A DNA stretch of 64,000 nucleotides from Epiperipatus broadwayi (GCA_028023455.1 JAQFVV010000018.1:6597800-6661799), one strand, 5' to 3'; shown: positions 47,625 through 58,597, numbered from the stretch's first letter. Numbers and translations: made by a program. The notes: generated by a model from the sequence alone, not told the origin.

Positions 47625-48960
47625 TCAATATGAACATTGATTTATGTAAAAATTCTAAAACTACTGAAGATTATATAGATGCATTAGTGACTTATATAGG
47701 GGTACTTTGTTATATTAAAACATACATACGCAAAAAAAGAAATTATAATGAATAATATAATTTCTTCATGTATTGATCATATTAATACAAACCTAATATA
47801 ATATTTTAACTGCTGTTATTAAAGAAAATATTGCTGATCATTATTCTACATTTATATCTATTCCAAACAAAATACAACATAATAGAATATCAAAAGTAAT
47901 GGAAAATAAATTGATATTATATAACAATAAACTAATTAGAAATTTTCTACAGGAAACTGACTGGAATAAAGGCAAAAAAATTAATGGCATTAACACTATA
48001 TATGAGAAGTTTGTAAAAATTTTCAAAGATGTATACAATAAATCATAAGAAATCACTGTGATTAAAAAAAATAACAAAAATGTTAATTAAATAAATAAAA
48101 AAATATTGAAATTAATAAAAGAAAAAAATTATTTATAGAAAGAATGTAAAAAACAAACAAACAAAATCATGATTTAAACAGTGAGGATTGCCAATTCCTC
48201 TACAAGCTTTATGATAAATGCTTAGCCAGAACCAGCACTTAAAATATCTCTGTCAGGAATCCCTCCCCAAACCCCTGACCATGGTTTCGTGCTTTGGTCA
48301 GGGGTTTGGGGAGGGGTTCCTGACAGAGATATTTTAAGTGCTGGCTCTGGCTAAGCATTTATCATAAAGCTTGTAGAGGAATTGGCAATCCTCACTGTTT
48401 ATAACTTACAAGCTTAAGAGATAGGGTCATGTGATCTATGAATTGATCTATGACTCTTATTTTGAAAATCATGATTTATTTCTTAAATATAAGGCATAAA
48501 AAATAAAGTTAATTCTATGATAAGGGCAGAGAAAAGATTGTTTATAATAAATTTTTTAATGAAAGTAGAGATGACATTAAAAAAAAAACTTGGAGAAAAA
48601 TAAATGAAACATTATTAAGGAAATCAAGGTCTATAAATGATGAAGGCTTAAAAAAATATTTTAATATAAATGATAGTTTTTTTCTAGAAAATACTTTTAA
48701 TAATATATTTTTTTCACTTTTAAATTGTCAATAATAAATTCTTATCCTAATGTATGTTATGGTAATACTCTGATTATGTCAAAAATTATGCTATCAAATA
48801 ATCAAGAAATAGTTTATCTATCCCTGCCAGAACCACCTATTTCTCAAGTAAAGACTACTAATGGTCGTTACTCGGAAATTAAACTTTATGAAAGAATTAA
48901 CAAACTAAAATGAAGTGATCATGATAATATTTTGAAAATATATAATAGTCAATCACTCAC
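47625..48960 (+). pseudogene. CR1/Jockey-like LINE: end of endonuclease, linker and start of RT
   Basis: Broken frames read in order: NIDLCKNSKTTEDYIDALV (like the GDFNINLL... segment), IISSCIDHINTNLI, ADHYSTFISIPNK (like the SDH motif), then the linker RNFLQETDWNKGKKINGIN and YEKFVKIFKDVYNKS. After the inserted palindrome (48177-48464) follow YKA..K...IRAEKR-like text, YNKFFNESRDDIKKKTWRKI and an RT-start frame (48725-48913) ending in YSEIKLYERINKLK. These are the usual blocks between endonuclease and RT in CR1/Jockey-type LINEs. The SDH serine is replaced by alanine and many stops are present. Confidence 0.75.
48177..48464. mobile_element. Insertion with near-perfect 105 bp inverted arms and 14 bp target duplication
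   Basis: The arms 48176-48280 and 48296-48400 differ at only about two positions and enclose a 15 base loop (ATGGTTTCGTGCTTT). The ends are AACAGTGAGG and CCTCACTGTT. A further 64 bases, ending TCTTATTTTG, follow the right arm. The 14-mer AAAATCATGATTTA occurs at 48163-48176 and again at 48465-48478, framing the whole. Removing the insert joins the LINE linker text. A 14 bp duplication is more like target-primed reverse transcription than cut-and-paste; the palindrome alone could also be a MITE. Confidence 0.85.
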
Positions 48961-49849
48961 AAATAGATAGATATAGCAATGATAAAAGTCATCATCCTTA
49001 TTATTGCTACTACTATTTCTATTATTTGACAGATAATTGCTAATTTTTATTTTTCATATTAAATTTTATATTGCTTGCTATTAAATCTTAATTGATTTAG
49101 TATATAATTTACAATGACTATGTATAATATTTGTAACAACTTATTACATAGTAATAATAATTATATCTCTTGGCAATGCTGTAATAATAACATGCATTAT
49201 TAGAATTGAATATTATAGACAAATGTCAAATCTGGACGTTCTTTTTGGATTCTTATTCTACTTGTAAAGTGGATTGAAACTATTATTACACTGGATGAAT
49301 TACCAAATTTAATTTTGCAACCTATTAAGAATAAATTGTAATTATTGCCAATAATTCATAATGTCTTATCAGAGTTTACACAAACTGTTTTAAAATTACA
49401 GGCTGATTTTAATATATTGCATTAAAACTGTTGGCAGGAATAATGAGAAGAATATTCACTTATCTATTGTTTAAAATACATATGATAATGATATGTCTTC
49501 ACTGAAGAATACTTTGAAGTTTTGGAAAGATTTTAAATGAATTTTGAAAAGATTTGCTACAAATTGTTTCATTAGACTAGATCAATATTTCAATTATGAA
49601 AATGACATCTGATTTAGACATTGCATTTCATTCTGCAATCATTTTGAAATTGGCTGTAGCTTATAATGGTTTGGGGATCCCTATTTATACATTAATAAAT
49701 TATAACATTAAATAAATTATTATTTAGAGTTGGGATTGTGTTTTTGGTTAGAATAATGTTAACATAGCCATTTTACAATTTCAGAATATTTAGACTTCTT
49801 TAACTGATTAAGTAACTGATCATCAAAATTGACTAATAAAAATTAAAAG
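48961..49849. other. AT-rich DNA, possibly decayed LINE
   Basis: Lies between two plus-strand LINE pieces. Short readable stretches do not settle to known motifs, so no element is called. Confidence 0.5.
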
Positions 49850-50960
49850 CTTTATTCTACATGAATTAATGGAACAATTACTTAAAAAGAATAATTTGAG
49901 AAAGTGTATATAATGTTCTAATAATAATATTATTGCTTTAAAATGGCTGAATAAGGCAATTAAATCCGATATTAAAAAAGCTAAATCAAGTATAAAATTT
50001 ATTTATAATAAAAATAATTTTCCTAAAGTGGATAACAATGAATTCTTTGATTAAAACATTCTTTAATCAAATTAATTTAATTAAAAACAATGACATTATA
50101 TTTTGAGTATATGGCAATAAAAATATATTTGCTGATTTTTAAAATAATTTCTTTATGTATATGTCACAAGCGAAGTCTTCTATTAGTGATTTGCTTTTGT
50201 ACCTATTTCTGATTCTTTTTTGTGTTCGAAAGTTTTTGATACTCAATTATCACATTTGAATGATTATTTAAATAGTATTTGCTCTTCTGATTTACATAAT
50301 TTAATTTCAAAAATTCGTAAAAAATAAGTTGTTTTAATACCAGTTCTAGATAAAATATTTAATCCTTCGTTGGCTGTTGGTATATTTAAAAGTTGGTGTT
50401 ATTGCACCCATTTTTAAAAAGTTGAATAATTAATTGTTAGCAATTATAGACTTATTTTATTATCAAGTTATTTGAGATGAGAGTCAAAGATAAGATGTCA
50501 TTCTTGAATATGTATAAAGTAATTTTTGTATATCAGTTCAGTTTTCTTGCTGAAAAGAGTACTTTACATGTTCTTCATTGTCAAGTGCACAATTTGGAAT
50601 GTTCATTGGATAATAGTCTTTAGATTGTGGCTGTGTATTTGGATTTATCTAAAGCATTTGTCTCTTTTCATTATACAATTTTTCTTCATCAGTTATAGTA
50701 ATATGACTTTTGAAATCATTTTGCTTTATGATTCAAAAAATTATCTAAGGACAAAAGCAGCCAACTAAAATTAATCACGGAGTTCCACAGGGATCTGGAT
50801 TGGCCCATTATTATTTTTGATTTATATAAATAATATTTTTTAAACTCAGTGGTTTATGGTTTTTTGGTGATATTGCTTATTAATAATTATCTGGTGCTAA
50901 ACTGTTTTATCAGCCAATCATAATAAAATGAGAGGTATTTTTTTTTACTTACAAATCTTC
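49850..50960 (+). pseudogene. Second decayed CR1/Jockey-like LINE (linker and RT)
   Basis: Linker text LKWLNKAIKSDIKKAKSSI and FIYNKNNFPKVDNNEFFD occurs at about 49935-50050. Then come RT blocks: VGVIAPIFKKLNN (about 50395-50430, the V.PIFKKG block), VYLDLSKAFVSF-like text (about 50630-50670, the LDLSKAFD block with the catalytic aspartate) and NHGVPQGSGLAH (about 50773-50810, the GVPQGS block). The FADD box that should follow near 50850 is reduced to FGDIAY-like text. Many stops and frame changes make this a fossil. Order, direction and spacing fit one copy. Confidence 0.75.
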
Positions 50961-52048
50961 ATTGCTTTGACAAATATATACTGCATCAAAAGCTTGTTTC
51001 AGTTAAGTAACAAATATTGTTAAGATTTATTAGTTTAATAATTAACAATTAACTACATACTCTGGTAGAATATGTTTCTTATATATTATCTATGGTATAT
51101 AGATATTATTCAGTTTATTTTTATTTAAAATATCTCTGTTTATAATAAATATAAGGTTTATAATAGTATTTGTACTTGCACTAATATTATTTTTGTTGAT
51201 AACTATTCTTATTTGAGTTTTTATTGATTTTAGGTTATCTTCATCAAATCATGTTGCTTATTTATGATCTCAGTTATGCCACATTAATTTTTTGTTTTAT
51301 CATTTAATCAAATTCTTGCCTAATTAGATCAATTTGGTTAACTGTTTCTTGCTTGTTATTAACATCTATTGTCATGTAATATCATTATTTGGTGTCATTG
51401 AACTATTTACATACTAATCTCATTATGTACTTTGCAAAATTATATTGTATTATTTTTGATAAACTTCTATTGCATGATATTTATGATAATTTCTGCATAT
51501 TTATAATCATTAAACTATAAAGTGATTATTGATACATATAATCATTGTCATTCTTTTTATTTTGAAAATGTTATTCGTAAATATTCATTCAGTCAAAAAT
51601 TTTCAGTTCACATTTTCAAACTTTAATTTCAAATGTAGTCATAAGTAACTCAATTACAATGATGTCAGATTGTTTAACTCTTTTTTTGCTGTTTATTCAT
51701 TAGATGTTAATCATATCTCATTTCCAATATTTAAAAAAATGTTTTTAATGTTGCTTATATATTGCATGTAACTATTTCTTTACTTTTATTGTATAAACTT
51801 TTGTAAATTTATTTGCTATATATTAATGCAATTAATTTTGGAATTTATAGCTACTATACATAATTCCTAACACAAGTCTCTTCTTGTTTGGAGTTATTTT
51901 ATTTTTATATATTGTGTAATTAAAAAATAAATTAACAAATAAAATTATAATTGTTGTTATTATTATTATTTCTATCTTTTCTTTTTCTTGGAGTTGGAAT
52001 AATCAATTTCATTTACAAATGTTTGCTAATGATTTATAAACTTTAGAT
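50961..52048. other. AT-rich DNA without recognised genes
   Basis: T-rich stretches; no coding frame or element recognised. Confidence 0.55.
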
Positions 52049-52110
52049 CAGGTATGGGCAAGCTCTGGACCTTTATGACTTTTTGTATGATAATTTAATA
52101 TGAGGAATAA
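52049..52110 (+). mobile_element. Possible hAT terminal fragment
   Basis: CAGGTATGGGCAAGCTCTGG starts like many hAT ends (CAGGGGTGGGCAAACT type) and is followed by TTTATGACTTTTTG. No matching second end or target duplication was found. Confidence 0.3.
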
Positions 52111-52499
52111 TTTGAAATATCTTTTTTATTCTAAAAATTAAAACCAATGAGTTAAACTTATAGAGAATATAATATTTGTAATACTACATATCTGAGTGTT
52201 TAATGTAGATAAAAATGATTTTTTAAAAATTAACTCATATTATTTATTATTATTTTGACCATTTTATTAATTTTTAAAGTATACAGGTTTATGCAAATAT
52301 TGTGAGCACAATTTATTAAAATGACCCCCCCCCTCCAAAAATAAACACATTATAGTATGAAATACTGTCTACTGATATACTAGTAATTATAAATAAAATA
52401 GAAAAATAATATAAAATTGAGTATTTTACTAAAAATTCATCCACAACCATGATTTCATCTATTAATAACTAGACTTTTTCAAATGTAATTAATTGTTGA

Positions 52500-54270
52500 C
52501 TAGTTTCTAATGGTTATATATATATATTAATTCTAATATTTTCACAGATAAAAGATGTCATATTATTATTACTATTTGCGGCATATTCCATGTAGTGAAA
52601 AAGCTAAATGCTAACATTTCAGTACAATATCAAGTACTTTCCTCGGAGCATCCTCTTTCTCAAATCATAAGAATGCGTGTGAGATTTAAAATCGTTTTTA
52701 TCATTTTCTTTCTCATATTTAAATTCTATTGGTTGAGAAGTTTTAAAATTTACTTTCTCTTCCAATAACTTCTTCCAAATGTTGTTAATCTTCTTTAATT
52801 CACACCTTTCATATATGCTTTTGGGTCTTTTAAAAATCTCTATAGCTTCTCTTAGCAATCTCTGGTCATATTGTTCAATTTTTGCTAAAATATTTGTTTT
52901 TTCAAAATTGATATCATGATTTGTTAATTTTATATGAGAATAAATAGCTGATATATATATAACAAAATAACCCATTATTCACTTCAAAAAACAACTTCTT
53001 TTAACACCAAAGGATGTCTTTATGAAATTGATGGTCTCAGATTCAAGAAAATTTATCATCAGAGTTTTTTTTACCTTTCTTTTTATGCCACTTCTTTCAT
53101 AAAAGATAATCTCTCTATTGTTAAATAATATTTTATGACCTATATTTAGTTCACGAATATAAAAAATTCAATTTTGATATCCATTTTTAACTCTACTCTA
53201 ATGAAGTTTAACTCTTTAATTAAGACTAATTCACTCTGACCTATACAAATTTTATGACAAATGTAAGGAATCTTATAAACTATCCCAAGAATAGATGTTC
53301 TGCTAGCCAACTTTTATACCTCCCAATAAAAAAACAAATCAATTTACTAATTGGTGATTTATATGGCAAAGAAATCAAACTTTTTAGTCTCATTAATAAT
53401 TAAATTTTTATTAATAATACATTTATAAATATTTTTATTAAATATAATATTTGTAATAAATTCATGATTATATCCTAAGAAGCAAATTGACTCATCTGAA
53501 TATAAGTATTATTTTCAAAATTATTAAGCTTTCTATTCCTATAACAAAATTTAATAAAGTTTCTTATGAGTAAAATGTTTATAACTATCTGACTTGATCA
53601 TATTTCTTAAATTCTTTTGCTCAAATAAAATGATTGCAAAATAAAACATTATAAATTTTATCAACAATACTTAAATCCAGAAATTTCAACTTAAATTCAA
53701 AAGTATTTCCCTAATTAGTAAATTTAATATTAAAATCAAAAGCATTCAATCTGTCAAAAAATTCTTCAATTTATCTTCTTCAATAACAAACAATCATCAA
53801 TATATCTAAAAAATAATTTTAAAGAAACAGAAAAATGATTAATAATTACAATCAATGTAGTCAGAGTACATTGAAGGAGAAATAACACAACCAATAATCT
53901 GACTTTATACACAAAATACATAGAATCCTCTAATAACAATAGCAAATGATAATTAATCTTAATTTTATTTGCAGAAAAATATTCATGTTTCTTTAGAACA
54001 GAAGGATACATATTAATACTTTAATCCCGTCAACTAATTGTTACATGTTTTCAATATCTAAACTATCAAAAACACAATCATTTTCTAAAACAAATTCATT
54101 AATTTTATCAAATCAATTTACTTCTGTTTCTAATCACGACTCAATCCTTTTTTCTTTTCAAAAATATACAGTACATATTTTATCAAATGCCATAAAAGAA
54201 TATACACAAACTTGACTTGAACTTATATAATTCTTAAAAAACCTTATAAAATATATCTTCTTTTTTGGGG
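52500..54270 (-). pseudogene. Penelope-like element, RT and C-terminal domain, decayed
   Basis: Reading leftward: MYPSVLKKHEYFSANKIKIN (about 54011) and FFRYIDDCLLLKKIN (about 53810-53770), the RT active box with two aspartates in YIDD. After many stops, GIY-YIG-region text follows: CHKICIGQSE (about 53250) and, in the frame at 52975-52619, SHIKLTNHDINFEKTNILAK, LLREAIEIFKRPKSI and INNIWKKLLEEK. These are the last blocks of PLE proteins. The 3' part carries a hammerhead-like core (52617-52646). The copy is 5'-truncated near 54270 where the plus-strand copy begins, so the two form a head-to-head pair. Confidence 0.8.
52617..52646 (-). ncRNA. Hammerhead-ribozyme-like core (PLE 3' end)
   Basis: In the minus reading CCGAGGA (one base off CUGANGA) is followed by a perfect 5 bp stem AGTAC...GTACT and GAAA. 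The mutated second base suggests loss of activity. Helices I and III were not resolved. Confidence 0.4.
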
Positions 54271-55440
54271 GCATTTGATAAAATTAATGGATTTGTTCTA
54301 GATAAGGCTTGTGTTTTTGGTAGTTTAGATATTAAAAACATGTATAGGATTTCTGTTCTAAAGAAATATGAATATTTTTCTGCAGATAAGATTAAGATTA
54401 TTTATGATTTGCTATTGTAATAAAGATTCTATGTATTTTATGTGTAATGATGTGTTTATAAAATTAAAGAGGGATGAGTTATTAATTATATTATTTCTCC
54501 TTTAATGTGCTCTGTCTCTATTGATTTTTTAGAGAATAGTGTTTGTTATTAATCATTTTTCTTTTCCTTAAAATTATTTGTTAGGTATGTTGATGATTGT
54601 TTGTTTGTTATTGAGAAAGATAAATTGAAGAATTTTTTTGATAGATTGAATGCTTTGGTTCCTAATATTAAATTTAGTACTGAGAGGGGGTACTTTTGAA
54701 TTTGTTAAGTTAAAATTTCTGGATTTAAGTGTTGATAAACATAATAATGTTTTATTCACAATCATTTTATTAAATAAAAAAAACTAAGAAGTATGATAAG
54801 GCTAGATAGTTATCAACCTTTTATTCATAAGAAACTTTCTTTATTGAATTTTGTTATAGGAATAGAAGTCTTAATAATTTTAAAAATAATAGTTATATTC
54901 CGAGGAGTCAATTTGTTTCTGACTATATTGATTTATATTATAATCATAAATTTATTATAAATATTATATTAAAAAATATTTATAAGTTTGTTAATAATAA
55001 AGATTTAATTGTTAGTGAGAATAAAGAGTTTATTTTTTTACTATTAATCTCATCAGTTTATAAATTGATTTTTTTTCCATTTAACTCATCAGTTTATAAA
55101 TTGATTTATAAGAATAGTTTTTATTGGATGACCAGAAAGTGGCCTGAAAGAAAGGCCTTGATTTAAAATTATTATTAAATAGTTCAAAACAGTCAATTGA
55201 TAGCAATTTTAGTCTTAATATAATATTCCTTGCAGTTATCACAAAATTTATATAGGTCAAAATATATTAAGTCTTAATGAAAGAGTAAAGTTCATAAGAA
55301 TAGAGTTAAAAATAGATGTCAAAACTAAATTTTGTATAATCATGAACTAAATACAGATCATAAAATATTATTTGACAATACAGAAATCACCTTTTTTTTT
55401 CCAAAAGAAAATTTATTTGACATTGAATCTGTAATGTACA
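54271..55440 (+). pseudogene. Penelope-like element, RT and C-terminal domain, inverted partner
   Basis: Diverged relative of the copy at 52500-54270 on the opposite strand. The blocks read FGSLDIKNMYRISVLKKYEY (about 54310-54375), VRYVDDCLFVIEKDKLKNF (about 54580-54640; YVDD is the RT active box), then YHKIYIGQNILSLNERVKV (about 55236-55290), HKNRVKNRCQN and NHELNTDHKILFDNTEI (the GIY-YIG region with the ERVKVHKNR stretch). Stops and frame changes are frequent. The 3' coding end is shortened compared with the partner; the 3' untranslated part is not clearly present. Confidence 0.8.
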
Positions 55441-55499
55441 TTGTAAACAGTATGTACTTACATTGAATTAAGTAGAGCTGAATACATATCTATATCTTG

Positions 55500-56165
55500 A
55501 GTATAAATATGAGCCAAAGTCTTCAGTTATCAGCGGAGTTATCCATTAGAGTAAGTTCTGTGATGGAGTACTGGCCCATCTCCCAGTCTTCAACAGTTTA
55601 AGTTATTAATAGCTATTCAGCATCTTGACATTACTTCGGATTGGGAATGTTCACTGTATTCATTAGGCTTTGCATGAAAGACCTTCTTCCCATGGCTTTG
55701 ATTATATAATGATTGTTTTTCTTTGGAGTTTATGGTACATTTAGTCCTTTGAGGTTAATTAACTCCCATGACTGTTTGTGAAGTCATTCCGGGGCTAACA
55801 TTTGATCTCTGATGCAAAGGCCTGTTAACAGACTTTTAAATGTTTCCATGACGTTTGGGTTCTGATGGCCAAATATCAATTTGCACCTTGTTAGCCACAT
55901 TGCAAAAGAGAGAAAGGGGGCTACTCTAATTTTTGAAAAAATTCTAGCTTTGATAGTATTTTGAATTATCCTTGCTTCTCTGTAGTCAAAAGCAACTCTT
56001 TCATTGATGAATGTCCTCACATGGCTTAGTGCAGGATGCATGTATAGGATATGTTGATGGTTTTATCATCGATAGAGCACAGTTGACACTGGGGGTTTAT
56101 TTTGGCAAATCCTCTTCTTTGGACCAGAAAGTGATTAGTAGGAAGAGATGAGAGGTTGAGTTTCA
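55500..56165 (-). pseudogene. LINE C-terminal zinc-finger fragment, third family
   Basis: On the minus strand: NHFLVQRRGFAKINPQCQLC (56140-56080), then a frame change and the frame 56041-55784 with HPALSHVRTFINERVAFDYR, FLSFAMWLTRCKLIFGHQN and KSLLTGLCIRDQMLAPE. The C-x2-C finger start and the W..RC..I segment resemble the tail of LINE proteins after the RT (zf-RVT-like). It differs in wording from the fragments near 27 and 32 kb. No RT is attached. Other sources cannot be excluded. Confidence 0.5.
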
Positions 56166-56189
56166 GGAGGTAGTCAATTATTTTGGATT

Positions 56190-56400
56190 CCAAGAACCTT
56201 TTATGAAAGAAGTGAAATAAAAAGAAGAGTAAAAGAAACTCTGATGATAAATTTTCTTGAATCTAATGCCATCATTCTCATAAAGATATCATTTGATGTT
56301 AAAGGAAGTTGTTTTTTGAATTGAATGATTGGGAAAACTATTTTGTTTGCATAATACATATGTTGTATAATCTTGTTGAATTTCAATTGAAAAGATGTGG
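56190..56400 (+). pseudogene. PLE C-terminal fragment
   Basis: Reads FYERSEIKRRVKETLMIN, then FLESNAIILIKISFDVKGSC. The same stretch in the minus-strand copy reads FYERSGIKRKVKKTLMIN (about 53105-53050). It is a separate small fragment, closer to the minus-strand copy than to the plus-strand copy at 54271. Confidence 0.65.
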
Positions 56401-56489
56401 AAGAACTTTTAGTGAATTTTTTTTTTGGCTAATATTGTAATGTTATAAGATTTTTCTATTTTCTATTATAGTCATCATCATCATCATTA

Positions 56490-57305
56490 TCAACCATTAT
56501 CAATCCACTGCAGGATGAAGGTCTCTCCAAGTTTAATCCATCTTCTCCGATCTTTAGCTTCTCTTCTCCACATCACCCCTACACATTTTCTTATTTCATC
56601 CATCCATCTTACATGTGGTCTCCTTCTGGGTCTTTTACAATCTCTTGGAATCCAGTTTAAAATTTCAATTGTCCATCTATTATCATCTCTTCTAGCAATA
56701 TGTCCAGCCCAACTCCACTTCAATCTTTTAATTTTTTCAATGAGGTCAGTAACACCTGTTTGTTCTCTTACCCATACATTGTGTTTTCGATCTCTTCTTG
56801 TTACTCCCAACATACATCTCTCCATACTTCTTTGAGTGGTCTGAAGTCTCTGTATTGATCTTCTATTAAGTGTCCAAGTCTCAGATCCATAAGTAAGAAC
56901 TGGTAAAACACATTTGTTAAAAACCTTTCTTTTCAAACACATAGGCATATTTCCTTTGAATATCAAGTTATTTCTACCAAAAGCACTCCAACCAAGTTTA
57001 ATTCTATGATTAATTTCCTCTATTATGTTTCCATCTGTATTAATAATCTGACCAAGGTATTTGTAACTCTTAACTTCTTCTAATTCATCATAATCAATCT
57101 TTATTTTCATATTTTGAGCAAATCGATTAAACATTACTTTAGTCTTTTTAACATTTATCTTTAGTCCTACTTTCCTACTTTCATCTGATAACTCCTGCAA
57201 CATTTCCTGCAGCTCGGAAGCATTATTTGCAAAAACAACTACATCATCTGCAAATCTAAATGACTTCCTTCCCTGACCCTTTTTTTTGTGTTGATGTTTT
57301 TTTAT
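56490..57305 (-). pseudogene. LINE RT C-terminal half (FADD box, thumb and C-terminal domain)
   Basis: A continuous frame of about 270 residues. It opens with text from the palindrome border, then has the active box FRFADDVVVFANNASELQ with the two catalytic aspartates. NVKKTKVMFN, SYKYLGQIINTDGNIIEE and LPVLTYGSETWTLNRR follow, typical of RTE-like thumbs, then WAGHIARRDDNRW and the basic proline-rich tail CKRPRRRPHVRWMDEIRK. No stop interrupts it. Its upstream half is separated by the 1.36 kb palindrome, so this part can no longer be translated together with it. The ATG at 57320 is not a native start. Confidence 0.9.
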
Positions 57306-57378
57306 ATATATTTCCATCATCTAATATGTGTGTGTCTTTAGAAAAGTTTAATTTTTAGTTAAATATTCCAAATGCATT

Positions 57379-57488
57379 CAACTGTTAGTAATATCACAGC
57401 AAACAGGTTAGTATATGCACCAACTGTTAGTAATATCACAGCAAACAAATGTTAATAATATCACAGCAAACAGGTTAGTATATGCACA
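57379..57488 (-). repeat. 42 bp tandem units, left arm (about 2.5 copies)
   Basis: The unit contains AACTGTTAGTAATATCACAG and CAAACAGGTTAGTATATGCAC. A shortened unit with AATGTTAATAATATCACAG lies in the middle. It is the mirror of 58445-58597. Confidence 0.85.
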
Positions 57489-57489
57489 C

Positions 57490-57527
57490 GTTTCGAGACG
57501 TATTCTTCCGATCTCCCTCTTCTTCAG
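57490..57527 (-). ncRNA. Hammerhead-like core, left arm (weak)
   Basis: In the minus reading CTGAAGA (57527-57521) and CGAAAC (57495-57490) are kept, but the part between them pairs over only about 3 bp next to the core. The right-arm counterpart has a better stem. Confidence 0.3.
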
Positions 57528-57562
57528 GTGTTGCTGGCCTGACCAGTGACAGTACTAGCATG

Positions 57563-57637
57563 GGATTCGAACCTGGGTCCTTAGATTCTTGATTATTGAA
57601 ATTTAAGGTAACGCTCTAACCAACTGAGCCATCCTGC
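57563..57637 (-). repeat. tRNA-like segment, left arm
   Basis: In the minus reading an A box TGGCTCAGTTGGT (57631-57619) and a B box GGTTCGAATCC (57573-57563) are both perfect. The acceptor ends GGCAGGA and CATGCTA do not pair, so it is a tRNA-derived segment, not a tRNA gene. It follows the PLE coding remnant without an intervening stop. Confidence 0.75.
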
Positions 57638-57967
57638 CAAAGGCAACAGTATGTAGTAATTTCATATACTTATCTATGAGGTTCCTCCTGATTTCTCCAC
57701 TTTTCCTCAGAGCAAAGTTGATTAGTGATTTCCATACATTATGTATAGTCACACTAGGTTGGCTTATGGGATTTTTTGCCATTGTCATGTGAGCAGCTTC
57801 TTTAAATTTTCTTCTTTGTACCTTTTCTTCTTTATCCAATATTATTGTATTTTCCCAATTGAACGTATGTTCATTGGTCCATACATGGTCTGCTACCTTA
57901 GACACATCTGTTTTCTCTCTTCTAATCATCAGTTTATGTTCTTGCAAGCACTTTTGAATGGGACGGC
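57638..57967 (-). pseudogene. PLE C-terminal (GIY-YIG region) coding remnant, left arm
   Basis: The frame from the palindrome centre outward has RPIQKCLQEHKLMIRREK, VADHVWTNEHTFNWENTIIL, RRKFKEAAHMTMAKNPISQP and SVTIHNVWKSLINFALRK. The order H....W.N.H.F.WENT..L and R.FKEA matches the end of PLE proteins (GIY-YIG endonuclease tail). The frame runs on into the tRNA-like segment, so the native stop is lost or lies elsewhere. The GIY and YIG motifs themselves would lie before the truncation. Confidence 0.75.
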
Positions 57968-58265
57968 GCCGTCCCATTCAAAAGCACTTGCAAGAACATA
58001 AACTGATGATTAGAAGAGAGAAAACAGATGTGTCTAAGGTAGCAGACCATGTATGGACCAATGAACATACGTTCAATTGGGAAAATACAATAATATTGGA
58101 TAAAGAAGAAAAGGTACAAAGAAGAAAATTTAAAGAAGCTGCTCACATGACAATGGCAAAAAATCCCATAAGCCAACCTAGTGTGACTATACATAATGTA
58201 TGGAAATCACTAATCAACTTTGCTCTGAGGAAAAAGTGGAGAAATCAGGAGGAACCTCATAGATA
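57968..58265 (+). pseudogene. PLE C-terminal coding remnant, right arm
   Basis: Mirror of the left-arm remnant with the same blocks (VADHVWTNEHTFNWENTIIL, KFKEAAHMTMAKNPISQP). One extra A in the run at about 58230 shifts the frame after INFALRK, leading to a stop at 58266. Apart from this the arms are almost identical, which points to a single, recent event or to gene conversion between arms. Confidence 0.75.
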
Positions 58266-58298
58266 AGTATATGAAATTACTACATACTGTTGCCTTTG

Positions 58299-58380
58299 GC
58301 AGGATGGCTCAGTTGGTTAGAGCGTTACCTTAAATTTCAATAATCAAGAATCTAAGGACCCAGGTTCGAATCCCATGCTA
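58299..58380 (+). repeat. tRNA-like segment, right arm
   Basis: A box TGGCTCAGTTGGT (58305-58317) and B box GGTTCGAATCC (58363-58373). Spacing and wording are the same as in the left arm; no acceptor pairing. It might serve as an internal RNA polymerase III promoter, but nothing here proves use. Confidence 0.75.
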
Positions 58381-58408
58381 GTACTGTCACTGGTCAGGCC
58401 AGCAACAC

Positions 58409-58442
58409 CTGAAGAAGAGGGGAGAAAAATACCTCTCGAAAC
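58409..58442 (+). ncRNA. Hammerhead-ribozyme-like core, right arm
   Basis: CTGAAGA (58409-58415), a perfect 5 bp stem AGAGG (58416-58420) / CCTCT (58432-58436), and CGAAAC (58437-58442) have the order and spacing of the catalytic core with helix II. The short helix III and the cleavage site were not resolved. Hammerhead motifs are known from PLE terminal regions. Confidence 0.5.
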
Positions 58443-58444
58443 GT

Positions 58445-58597
58445 TGTGCGTATACTAACCTGTTTGCTGTGATATTACTAACAGTTAGTGCATATACTAA
58501 CCTGTTTGCTGTGATATTATTAACATTTGTTTGCTGTGATATTACTAACAGTTGGTGCATATACTAACCTGTTTGCTGTGATATTACTAACAGTTGA
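58445..58597 (+). repeat. 42 bp tandem units, right arm (about 4 copies)
   Basis: The unit is GTGCATATACTAACCTGTTT followed by GCTGTGATATTACTAACAG. One shortened unit (ACATTTGTTTGCTGTG) is present, as in the left arm. There is one unit more than on the left. Confidence 0.85.

Noticed and set aside
48176-48400. A microRNA precursor
   Set aside because: Arms of 105 bp with almost no mismatch and a framing target duplication fit a mobile element better than a miRNA hairpin.
57504-57514. TCTTCCGATCT, again like an Illumina adapter end
   Set aside because: Only 11 bases match; the next bases (AATACG on the other strand) differ from the adapter, and it is embedded in the palindrome arm's own context. 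Taken as chance, unlike the 22 base match at 63363.
58299-58380. A functional tRNA gene
   Set aside because: A and B boxes are perfect but the acceptor stem does not pair and no proper anticodon arm is formed.
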